Positions 8,220 to 14,586 of a stretch of 14,586 nt of DNA are shown here, one piece after another. Under the pieces are notes generated by a model, which saw only the letters and a list, made by a program, of their open reading frames with translations, had not been told where the DNA came from and made no database searches. The DNA lies in assembly GCA_964434535.1 (NCBI GenBank), contig CAYSWA010000054.1:1-14586 (forward strand), in the 5' to 3' direction. Each line of letters begins with the position of its first letter. Position 1 is the stretch's first letter. The stretch comes from SM23-32 sp964434535. Lineage in GTDB: Bacteria > Planctomycetota > Brocadiia > SM23-32. A program made the translations under genes and the position numbers.

Positions 8220-10922
8220 ATGGAGAGGGGATTCCGACTGACGCTGCGGGTCGCGCTGGTGCTGGTGATACTGGCCGGCGCGGGCCTGGTCATCTACGCC
8301 GTCACCGGCGACGGCGCCGGCGGCCGTGCCGGAGCGGGCGCGGCGTCACCGACCCGTGAGGAGCCGTCCGCCCCGCCCTCCCCGCCCGCCGGGGCGCCCG
8401 GCGAAGCGCCTGAAGGGACGGCCCCGGCACCGACACGGGCCGCTTCCGGCACGTCCTCTGAGCACACCACCGAGCTGGAGGGCTTCAACAGCGTCTTCCG
8501 CGACAGCGAGAAGGACCGCGACGAAGCCATCGTGACCGGCGAGCGCGCCGTGCTCCGGGAAGACCTCTACGATGTAGTGATGCCGGTGGTCACGGTGTTC
8601 ATGTGGGACGAGAACAAGGACGAAGGGCTCGAGGTGGAGCTGGGCAAGGTCCGGGTCAGGGCCGAACGGGCCGAGCTGGACAGGGAGCGGGGCCTGGTGC
8701 GCCTCTTCGGCGGGGTGACGGCCGTCGGCGAAGACTACGGGATCCGCACTGAGAGCGTCCTCTACGAGGTCCGCCAGCGCCGTCTGACCTCCGAGGATCC
8801 AGTGCGCATGCAGAGGGACAGGACGGACAAGGAGGGCAACCGCCAGCCCGCGATGGTCGTCAGCGGCCGTGGCCTGTCGGTCGACCTGACGGTGCGCCGG
8901 GTGGCGGTCCTGCGGGACGTGGAAGCCCTGCTCCAGGACGTCTCGGGCGACTTTCTGGCCGCTGAGCTGGAGGAGCTGGCCGAGGACGAGGGCTCCAACG
9001 AGGTCCGCATCACGTGCAGCGGGCCCATGGCCTACGAGCACCTTCAGCGCAAGGTCAGCTTCGCCGAGGAGGTGCGCGTGGTCTCCGGCGATAAGGAGCT
9101 GACCTGCGACCAGCTCGACGTGCTGCTGGGCGAGACCAAGGAGAAGGACCGGCTCGAAGTGAGCGACATCGTCGCAACGGGCAACGTGCGCATGGCTTAC
9201 GCCGACCAGGTGGGCCGGGGGGAGCGGCTCGAATGGCACAACGTGACGCAGACCGGCGTGCTGAGCGGCGAGCCCGCGTCGCTGGAGACTCCGCAGTTCG
9301 AGATGGGCGGGGCGGAGCTGAACTTCTACCGCATGAACGACCGGTTCCACGCGAACGGGCCCGGCGCACTGCGCTGGCGCGGCCCCAAGCAGCAGTCCCC
9401 GACGGTGCCGGCGGCGGCCGGCGAGGAAGCCTGGGGCCTGGGGCCGCTGCAGATGTCCGGCGATGAGCCCGTGGATGTCGCATGGGACTCCTCAATGACC
9501 TACCAGGTGGCCGACCACGTGGCCACGTTCGAGGGGAACGTCCGGGTTCGCCAGCAGACCAGTTCGCTCACGTGCGGGCAACTCGTGCTGAGCCTCGAGC
9601 CCGACTCCGCGCACCTGCGCAAGATCGAGGCCGGGGGCGGCGTGACGATCCATGACGAGCCGGGCGAGCAGAGCCGCGACGTCACGTGCGACCGGCTGAT
9701 CTGGGACGCGCCCGCCCGCACGGTCGAGCTGATCGCCTCGGAGGGCAAGACGGTGAGCGTCACGACCGGCCCCCACGCGATCGTCTCCCGCCACGTGATG
9801 CTCGACAACGCCCGGCGGGCCTTGATCTGCCCGACGGCCGGGCGCCTGACCGTGAGGCCGGGCGGAGAGCATCCTTCCGGCGAGGCCGCAGACGACCTGC
9901 CGGTCGAGGTCACCTGGGAGGAATCCATGCGCTTCGACCAGGAGCCCGAGCCGGTGGCGCGGTTCAGCGGCAACTGCGTGGCGCGGCGCGGAGACCACAA
10001 GATGAAGGGCCAGCGGCTGCGCGCCGATTTCGACGAGCAGATGGCCCTGACGCGCGTTGTCGTAACCGAGGACGCCGTCGTGGACGTGCTCGCACCGGCC
10101 AACGAACAGCCGCCCCAACCTGGCGCCGGCAGCCGGGCAAGCGCAGAAGGCGCGCCGCTTCCCCTGCCCGGCATGGCGCCCGGCGGCGGGGAGCGCTGGC
10201 GCCTCGGCGCGCCGGAGCTGGTTATATCGGTCGCGGAGCGCCGCGTCAGCGTGCCGGGCGCCGGATCGCTCACGGTGCTGCGCGGCGACTCGCCGGCGGG
10301 CACCATCACGTGGGAAGGGGCGGCGAGCCTGGGGCTCGCCGAGAGCCTGGCTACCTTCACCTCCGGCGTTGCGGCCGACGTGTCGGGCGCCCTGCTGAAG
10401 AGCAACGAGCTGCGCCTGCACTTCGACGAGGAGCGCAATCTGCGCCACATCTGGGCCGAAGGCTCGGTCTACTTCGCCCCGCCGCAGGAGGGGGCGTGGG
10501 AGATGCAGTCCGACTCGGCCGAGGCCGTCTTCGCCGGAGGAAACCAGTTGCGCCAGGTCATCGCGCGCCAGAACGTGAAGGTCCGCGACGAGCGGCGCCG
10601 CCTGCAATGCCGCCTGCTCCAGCTCTTCCTGGAGCCGGCCGAAGGCCAGCAGGAGCCCGAGCTTCAGCGGGCGGTGGCGCAGGACGACGTGCACCTGAGC
10701 TATGAAGACGAAGAGCGGCTGGAGGCCGGCGGCGACCGCCTCGAGTGGGACCGGACCACCGACACCTACGTGCTGACCGGCGAGCCCGACGCCTACATGC
10801 GCAGCGGCCAGCTCGTGTTCCGCAACGAGACCATCCTGCTCGATCGCACGACGGGGCGCCTGATCCTGCCGCGCGGCGAGGCCCGGCCCGCCCGCACCAC
10901 CGTGCCCGCAGGCGTCCAGTGA
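8220..10922 (+). CDS. LptC-like anchor fused to multiple OstA/LptA-like modules
   Basis: The Lpt system carries lipopolysaccharide from the inner to the outer membrane over a bridge of LptC, LptA and LptD jellyroll domains. This 900-residue protein has one N-terminal membrane segment (about 10-28), a Pro/Ala-rich linker (about 40-80) and an LptC-like domain (about 88-245), with a GERA start, a LFGGVTAVGEDYG strand pair, TESVLY and VSGRGLSVDL. A long series of OstA-type beta modules follows: FAEEVRVVSGDKELTCDQL (281-299), TGNVRMAY (320-327), TFEGNVRVRQQ (436-446), RFSGNCVARRGDHKMKGQ (581-598), AEGSVYF (746-752), RQNVKVRD (783-790) and QDDVHLSYED (821-830). Three units also share a W-(D/E)-x-S/A start at 422, 566 and 698. 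Length far exceeds LptC or LptA (about 190 each). The 4-nt gap after the kinase and the lack of a good ribosome site suggest translational coupling. LptC/OstA superfamily membership is fairly secure; the module count (about five or six) is an estimate. Confidence 0.83.
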   Translation: MERGFRLTLRVALVLVILAGAGLVIYAVTGDGAGGRAGAGAASPTREEPSAPPSPPAGAPGEAPEGTAPAPTRAASGTSSEHTTELEGFNSVFRDSEKDRDEAIVTGERAVLREDLYDVVMPVVTVFMWDENKDEGLEVELGKVRVRAERAELDRERGLVRLFGGVTAVGEDYGIRTESVLYEVRQRRLTSEDPVRMQRDRTDKEGNRQPAMVVSGRGLSVDLTVRRVAVLRDVEALLQDVSGDFLAAELEELAEDEGSNEVRITCSGPMAYEHLQRKVSFAEEVRVVSGDKELTCDQLDVLLGETKEKDRLEVSDIVATGNVRMAYADQVGRGERLEWHNVTQTGVLSGEPASLETPQFEMGGAELNFYRMNDRFHANGPGALRWRGPKQQSPTVPAAAGEEAWGLGPLQMSGDEPVDVAWDSSMTYQVADHVATFEGNVRVRQQTSSLTCGQLVLSLEPDSAHLRKIEAGGGVTIHDEPGEQSRDVTCDRLIWDAPARTVELIASEGKTVSVTTGPHAIVSRHVMLDNARRALICPTAGRLTVRPGGEHPSGEAADDLPVEVTWEESMRFDQEPEPVARFSGNCVARRGDHKMKGQRLRADFDEQMALTRVVVTEDAVVDVLAPANEQPPQPGAGSRASAEGAPLPLPGMAPGGGERWRLGAPELVISVAERRVSVPGAGSLTVLRGDSPAGTITWEGAASLGLAESLATFTSGVAADVSGALLKSNELRLHFDEERNLRHIWAEGSVYFAPPQEGAWEMQSDSAEAVFAGGNQLRQVIARQNVKVRDERRRLQCRLLQLFLEPAEGQQEPELQRAVAQDDVHLSYEDEERLEAGGDRLEWDRTTDTYVLTGEPDAYMRSGQLVFRNETILLDRTTGRLILPRGEARPARTTVPAGVQ

Positions 10923-10927
10923 CACCG

Positions 10928-10952
10928 CCGGGCATACCCCATCCCATGCCGG
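10928..10952 (+). promoter_or_regulatory. Small hairpin abutting the ribosome binding site of the LarA-family gene
   Basis: CCGGGCAT (10928-10935) can pair with ATGCCGG (10946-10952) with one bulged G and a 10-base C-rich loop. The 3' arm contains the first two bases of the GGAGAGG ribosome site (10951-10957) of the next gene. No U-run follows, so it is not a standard terminator. It could modulate translation or be chance in G+C-rich DNA. Confidence 0.25.
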
Positions 10953-10959
10953 AGAGGCG

Positions 10960-12243
10960 ATGACGATCATCTTCGCCGCGGGCGGACCGCACGAGGCCAT
11001 CGGCCCGGAGGCCATGCGCCGGGCGATCCGGGCCGCCGTGGCGCACGCGCAGGACGCCTCGCGCACGCTGGTATTGCCGCCGGACGGCACCCGCCCCCAT
11101 TCGGGCGCCGGAGCGCTCACGGCGATGCTGCACGAGGAACTCGCCGGCGCCGAGGTCTTCCACGTCATGCCGGCGCTCGGCACGCACGCCGCCATGGGCG
11201 CCGCCGAGCTGCGGGCCATGTTCGGCGAAGATATCCCGATCGACGCCTTCCTCGAGCACCGCTGGCGCGAGGACCTCGTCCGGCTCGGCGCGGTGCCCTC
11301 CGAATACGTCCACCAGGTCTCCAAGGGCGCGCTTCGCGAGCGGATGCCCGAGTTCGACGTGCCGGTCGAGGTGAACCGCCGCATCGTCGAGGGCGGGTAT
11401 TCGGCGATCTTCTCGGTCGGCCAGGTCGTGCCCCACGAGGTAGCCGGCATGGCGAACGGGGTGAAGAACGTGCTCGTCGGCGCCGGAGGACAGGAGACGA
11501 TCAACCGGACGCACTTCCTCGGTGCCGTCTACGGCATGGAACGCATGATGGGACGCGCGGGCACGCCCGTGCGCCGCGTGCTCGACTACGCGGCCGGGCG
11601 CTACCTGAGCGATGCCGCCATCCTCTACGTGATGACCGTCATCGAAAGGAACCCGTCCGGCGAGATGCTGATGCGCGGCCTCTACGTGGGCGACGACGCC
11701 GATGCCTTCCGCATGGCCGCCGCGCTGAGCCGCCAGGTGAACGTGACCACGCTGGAGGCCGCTCAGACTCGCGTGGTCGCCTACCTGGAGACGGACGAGT
11801 TCCACAGCACCTGGCTCGGCAACAAGGCGATCTACCGCACGCGGATGGCGATAGCCGACGGCGGCGAGCTGCTGGTGCTGGCGCCGGGCGTGCGCACCTT
11901 CGGCGAGGACCCCCAGATCGACCGCCTGGTGCGGCGCTACGGCTACCGGGGCACGCCCGCCACGCTGGACGCCGTGGCCGGCGACGAGGAGCTGCGCCGC
12001 AACCTGTCCGCGGCGGCCCACCTGATCCACGGCTCCAGCGAAGACCGCTTCCGCGTCGTCTACGCCACCGACCCCGACCTGCTGAGCCGCGAGGAGGTCC
12101 AGAGCGTCGGCTTCGCCTGGCGCGACGTGCGCGAGGCGCTGCGCCAGTACGATCCCACCACGCTGCGCGACGGGCCGAACGACGGGTTCTATTACGTCGG
12201 CTGCCCGGCGCTCGGCCTCTGGATGGCCGGCGCCAGGACGTAG
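10960..12243 (+). CDS. LarA-family (DUF2088) nickel-pincer racemase-like protein
   Basis: LarA racemises lactate with a nickel-pincer nucleotide covalently bound to a lysine; homologues act on other 2-hydroxyacids. The 427-residue length matches LarA (about 424). All key positions known from the Lactobacillus plantarum enzyme appear to be present: DGTRP (42-46), H76 in GTHAAM, H159 in VPHEVAG, K169 in GVKNVLVG, H185 in NRTHF and K289 in GNKA. The H-to-K (10) and K-to-H (16) spacings are the same as in that enzyme. The usual glycine-rich stretch before the cofactor lysine is changed to MANGVK. A strong GGAGAGG precedes the ATG. The cofactor genes larB, larC and larE are not in the window, so function depends on them elsewhere. 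Lactate as substrate is not established; another 2-hydroxyacid is equally possible. The 3' end overlaps the convergent pdxB gene. Confidence 0.85.
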   Translation: MTIIFAAGGPHEAIGPEAMRRAIRAAVAHAQDASRTLVLPPDGTRPHSGAGALTAMLHEELAGAEVFHVMPALGTHAAMGAAELRAMFGEDIPIDAFLEHRWREDLVRLGAVPSEYVHQVSKGALRERMPEFDVPVEVNRRIVEGGYSAIFSVGQVVPHEVAGMANGVKNVLVGAGGQETINRTHFLGAVYGMERMMGRAGTPVRRVLDYAAGRYLSDAAILYVMTVIERNPSGEMLMRGLYVGDDADAFRMAAALSRQVNVTTLEAAQTRVVAYLETDEFHSTWLGNKAIYRTRMAIADGGELLVLAPGVRTFGEDPQIDRLVRRYGYRGTPATLDAVAGDEELRRNLSAAAHLIHGSSEDRFRVVYATDPDLLSREEVQSVGFAWRDVREALRQYDPTTLRDGPNDGFYYVGCPALGLWMAGART

Positions 12244-13469
12244 TGGGGCGACTCGTCGCTGACCGTTACGCCGAATCCCTTCAGGCGCCGGGCAATCTCC
12301 CGTCGCAGCCCGGCCCCGACCGAGGCGGCGATCCCGACGCGGTAGACGGCGAGCTCGTGCCGCGCGTAGTCGCGCTCGTAGTCCCTGCGCATGCGGTCGA
12401 AGAGCGCGCCGCGCTGATCTGCCCCGATCGTCGCCTTCAGCTCGCTGCTCACCGCCGCGATGTCGTGGGTGGCCGCGAAGAGCGCGCGCAGCGCGTTGTC
12501 GGCGGCGAGGGCGTCGTCCGGCGCCATGGCGAACTCCACGGCTTGCCGCCGGGGCGCCTCGAAGCCGGCCAGCAGCAGCTCGGCGCTCGGACGCGGCTCC
12601 ACCCCGAACGCGCGGCAGATGCCCTGGTGGATGACGACGGCGCCCCGCCGCTTGCCCTCGACGGCGTAGCCGGCGACGTGGGGCGTCGCCAGCTCGGCTA
12701 GGGCGATCAGCGCGGCCGGCGGCTCGGGCTCGCCCTCGAAGACGTCCAGCACGGCGCCCCCGATGCTGCCAGCGGTGAGAGCTTCGACCAGCGCCTGCGA
12801 GTCGACCACGCCGCCGCGGGAGGTGTTGATGAGCCGGGCGTCGCGGCGCATCAGCGCCAGCCGGCCGGCGTCGATCATGTGCCCGGTGGGGTGCCGGCAC
12901 TCGTCGGCCTGCGTCAGCGGCACGTGGAGGGTGACGAAATCGGCCCCGAGCGCCTCCTCCAGTGGCTCGGAGACGAAGCCCGGCTCCCGCTCGGCCAGGG
13001 GGGGATCGCAACGCACGACGCGCATGCCGAACCCCTCCGCCCGCCGCGCCACGCGGCTGCCGCAGTTGCCCAGGCCCACGATCCCGAGCGACGACTCGGC
13101 GAGCGGGCGCCGCCGCCCGCGCGTCAGGTGGCCGAGCGCGTAGCCGACGTGGTCGGCCACCGAATCGGCGTTCGAGCCCGGCGCCGCGAGCACGGTGATG
13201 GGGTTGGCGCGGCGCGCGTTCGCCGCCTCGATGTAGGCCGTGTCGACGTGGTCGGTGCCGATCGTGGCCGTGCCGATGACCCTCGCCTTCGTCGCGCGGT
13301 CGACCAGCGCCGGCGTGACGGGCGTCACGCTGCGTATGACGAGGGCGTCGAACTCCTCCAGGCCGGGGAACTCCGGCGTCACCTCCCGGCCCGGGGCGAG
13401 CGTTACCTGCCCGAGCGAGCCGAACAGCTCGCGCGCCAGGGGCACGTTCTCGTCGACGAGCAGCTTCAT
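12192..13469 (-). CDS. pdxB: 4-phosphoerythronate dehydrogenase PdxB
   Basis: PdxB oxidises 4-phospho-D-erythronate with NAD in the DXP-dependent route to pyridoxal 5'-phosphate. The 425-residue protein starts with the PdxB-typical MKLLVDENVPLARELF and continues with GTATIGTDHVD (66-76), the nucleotide-binding GLGNCG (132-137), CDPP (154-157), NTSRGGVVD (215-223), LDVFEGEP (241-248) and ATPHVAGYAVEGK (261-273). The R218-E247-H264 triad has the same spacing as the E. coli R208-E237-H254. A C-terminal dimerisation-like region follows; total length exceeds E. coli PdxB (378) by about 47 residues. The ATG at 13469-13467 overlaps the stop of the preceding 64-codon ORF as ATGA and has no strong ribosome site, so translational coupling is likely. 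An in-frame start at 13562 is rejected because homology begins at this ATG. Confidence 0.92.
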   Translation of the reverse strand: MKLLVDENVPLARELFGSLGQVTLAPGREVTPEFPGLEEFDALVIRSVTPVTPALVDRATKARVIGTATIGTDHVDTAYIEAANARRANPITVLAAPGSNADSVADHVGYALGHLTRGRRRPLAESSLGIVGLGNCGSRVARRAEGFGMRVVRCDPPLAEREPGFVSEPLEEALGADFVTLHVPLTQADECRHPTGHMIDAGRLALMRRDARLINTSRGGVVDSQALVEALTAGSIGGAVLDVFEGEPEPPAALIALAELATPHVAGYAVEGKRRGAVVIHQGICRAFGVEPRPSAELLLAGFEAPRRQAVEFAMAPDDALAADNALRALFAATHDIAAVSSELKATIGADQRGALFDRMRRDYERDYARHELAVYRVGIAASVGAGLRREIARRLKGFGVTVSDESPHYVLAPAIQRPSAGQPT

Positions 13470-13660
13470 GGCGACCCGCCCGGCCCGCTCGCCTCGACCA
13501 CGCGGCCCGAAGAGGCCGACTCTACGACGGCCTCGGCCACGTGCATCACCCCGCGTCCCCACTCGGCGACGGCCACCAGCCGCGCCCGCTCGCAGCGGCT
13601 GTAGTAGCGCGCGTGTCCCCTCCCGTTGCCTCCGGCTCCGATGACGCCGATCCTGATCAT
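13466..13660 (-). pseudogene. Internally deleted Gfo/Idh/MocA-type oxidoreductase relic (64 codons)
   Basis: The 64-codon ORF begins like a complete NAD(P)-dependent oxidoreductase: MIRIGVIGAGGNGRGHARYY with a Rossmann G-x-G-x-x-G pattern, then a second strand ending ARLVAVAE (residues 26-33). From residue 34 it jumps straight to what looks like the family's C-terminus, HVAEAVVESASSGRVVEASG (40-59). Members are usually 330-400 residues, so about 270-330 residues including the catalytic domain are missing, with the frame kept. The apparent junction is near bases 13559-13563. An AAGGGA-like ribosome site precedes the ATG (13660-13658), and the TGA overlaps the pdxB ATG. It cannot be a working dehydrogenase. 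It may persist as a short coupling leader for pdxB, be a recent deletion, or be an assembly error. Confidence 0.65.
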
Positions 13661-13683
13661 CCTCGCGTCCCTTCCCGGCGGGT

Positions 13684-14460
13684 TCAGATCTCGTCGTAGC
13701 GGATCGGCACGACGCCGTTCCGCTCGCAGCACTCCAGCACCTCGCTGTCCATGAACATGCGGCGCTGACAGTCGCGCGCCTTGCCCTCGGCGCCCGGCTC
13801 GATCCCCCGGTGGGTGAAGGGCCGCACGTCCTCCGTATCGTAGCACGGGTGGCCGACCACGATGTAGGTGCCCGGTTCGGCGGCGTCGAGCGAGGCGACC
13901 AGCCGCTCGAGCGGGTTGGCGAACTCCCCCGCCGGCGCCGGCAGCCGGCTCACCCCCCGGGGGCGGTAGATGAGCCCCTCGCGCTCGGCGAAGGCGGCCA
14001 TCCTGCCCTCCAGGTCGCCGATCCACGTGAAGCCCATGTGCGTGTCCACGTAGCGCACGTCGAGCCCCCGCTCGCGGGCCAGGTCGAGCTGCGCCTGCAC
14101 CTCGGCCATGACGTGCTCCGGGGCCGGCTCGTTCTCGGCGAGGGCCTGCGTGGTCTGGAACAGGTGGCCCCGCCCGTCCACGACGGATGGCGCTTCGTCC
14201 GGCTCCAGCACCGGGCCCCAGCGCACGGCGTCCCACTCCGCGTTGAGCGTGGCGTGCAGGCCGACGCAGAGCCCGGGCATGTCGCGGCAGATCGCGGCCG
14301 CCTCCTCGAAAGCGGGCGCCGGCACCATCAGCGAGGTATTGCGCAGGATCCCCCGCGCATATGCGTCCCGGATCGCCACGTTGGCGCTGTGGCAGGAGCC
14401 CGCGTCGTCGCCCCGCGTCACCAGCCGGATACGCGCCTCGCCGGTAGCCTCAGCCCCCAT
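13684..14460 (-). CDS. ChbG/YdjC-family carbohydrate deacetylase
   Basis: The family hydrolyses N-acetyl groups from sugars such as acetylated chitooligosaccharides (ChbG) or hopanoid-linked N-acetylglucosamine (HpnK), using a divalent metal in a polysaccharide-deacetylase-like barrel. The 258-residue product shows TRGDDAGSCHSAN (15-27) with the acid pair D18-D19, VGLHATL (66-72) with H69, YVDTHMG (137-143) with D139 and H141, and VVGHPCYD (201-208) with H204. No signal peptide is seen, so it is probably cytosolic. The ATG at 14460-14458 has a strong GGGAGG-type ribosome site just upstream. The stop lies 23 nt before the oxidoreductase relic, consistent with one transcript through pdxB. Pairing of a YdjC-like enzyme with a Gfo/Idh/MocA dehydrogenase fits a sugar-derivative catabolic pair, now apparently half lost. 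The substrate cannot be told from the sequence. Confidence 0.88.
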   Translation of the reverse strand: MGAEATGEARIRLVTRGDDAGSCHSANVAIRDAYARGILRNTSLMVPAPAFEEAAAICRDMPGLCVGLHATLNAEWDAVRWGPVLEPDEAPSVVDGRGHLFQTTQALAENEPAPEHVMAEVQAQLDLARERGLDVRYVDTHMGFTWIGDLEGRMAAFAEREGLIYRPRGVSRLPAPAGEFANPLERLVASLDAAEPGTYIVVGHPCYDTEDVRPFTHRGIEPGAEGKARDCQRRMFMDSEVLECCERNGVVPIRYDEI

Positions 14461-14514
14461 GGTCTCCCTCCCCGCCCGTCAGGGCACGAGCAGATCCAGC
14501 AGCGCGGGCTGCCC

Positions 14515-14543
14515 ATGCTAACGACTGCGGACGGGCGCCACAA
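14515..14543 (-). promoter_or_regulatory. Possible sigma70-type promoter for the deacetylase-relic-pdxB operon
   Basis: Read on the minus strand, TTGTGG (14543-14538) and TAGCAT (14520-14515) are separated by 17 bases, the ideal spacing. A start near 14508 would give a leader of about 48 nt before the deacetylase ATG. The -10 hexamer is identical to that of the candidate promoter at 4475-4480. The rest of the right edge (14544-14586) holds no recognisable gene. Confidence 0.35.
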
Positions 14544-14586
14544 CCGAACGCCCGCCGGCCACGGCGAACGGCTCTCACCACGAAGG

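Noticed and set aside
10558..13011. Very long antisense open frame (817 codons) across the LarA-family gene and part of the LptC-like gene and pdxB region
   Set aside because: It is a G+C-driven shadow: low-complexity Arg/Ala/Gly-rich translation, no recognisable domain, and it lies opposite or out of frame with clear homologous genes.
13470..13562. N-terminal extension of pdxB to 13562
   Set aside because: The extra 31 residues are Arg/Gly-rich and lie over the oxidoreductase relic; PdxB similarity begins at the ATG at 13469.
14579..14586. Octamer CACGAAGG at the window end, also at 4498-4505, as a dispersed repeat
   Set aside because: Two copies of an 8-mer are not evidence of a repeat family, and the sequence is cut at the edge.

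Overview
The window is a strongly G+C-rich chromosomal stretch from a Gram-negative (two-membrane) bacterium. It carries envelope genes of the LptC/OstA and AsmA types, a ChbG/YdjC deacetylase, a remnant of a Gfo/Idh/MocA oxidoreductase and a LarA-family protein. That mix, with large repeat-built periplasmic proteins of low recognisability, fits an uncultured Planctomycetota-type lineage best. This is an inference from gene content only; Verrucomicrobiota, Lentisphaerota or a deltaproteobacterial group cannot be excluded. Gene density is very high, no gap exceeds about 130 bases, and I see no rRNA, tRNA, CRISPR, insertion sequence or phage gene.

Left part (1-4430, + strand): the 3' two-thirds of ftsH (cut by the window edge), a membrane-anchored protein with a degenerate transglutaminase-like domain, and tilS. 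Gaps are 16 and 10 nt, so the three are probably co-transcribed. The theme is housekeeping: membrane protein quality control and tRNA-Ile decoding.

Centre (4431-12243, + strand): an 81-nt gap with a promoter-like sequence, then a 915-residue AsmA-like protein built from four repeats, a ribokinase, a 900-residue protein that joins an LptC-type anchor to many OstA/LptA-type modules, and a LarA-family (nickel-pincer lactate racemase superfamily) enzyme. The AsmA-like and LptC/OstA proteins suggest a lipid or lipopolysaccharide transport locus to the outer membrane. The kinase is sandwiched between them with 17- and 4-nt gaps.

Right part (12192-14586, - strand): a likely operon transcribed leftwards, ydjC/chbG-like deacetylase, then a 64-codon relic of a Gfo/Idh/MocA oxidoreductase with a clean in-frame internal deletion, then pdxB (4-phosphoerythronate dehydrogenase). 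The relic's stop overlaps the pdxB start as ATGA. The pdxB and larA genes converge and their coding ends overlap by 52 bases. A promoter-like sequence lies upstream of the deacetylase.

The most noteworthy items are the internally deleted oxidoreductase that keeps its coupling to pdxB, the long LptC-OstA chain beside a repeat-built AsmA-like protein, and the transglutaminase-like protein that lacks the catalytic cysteine and histidine. I did not find a defence, mobile or otherwise exotic system.
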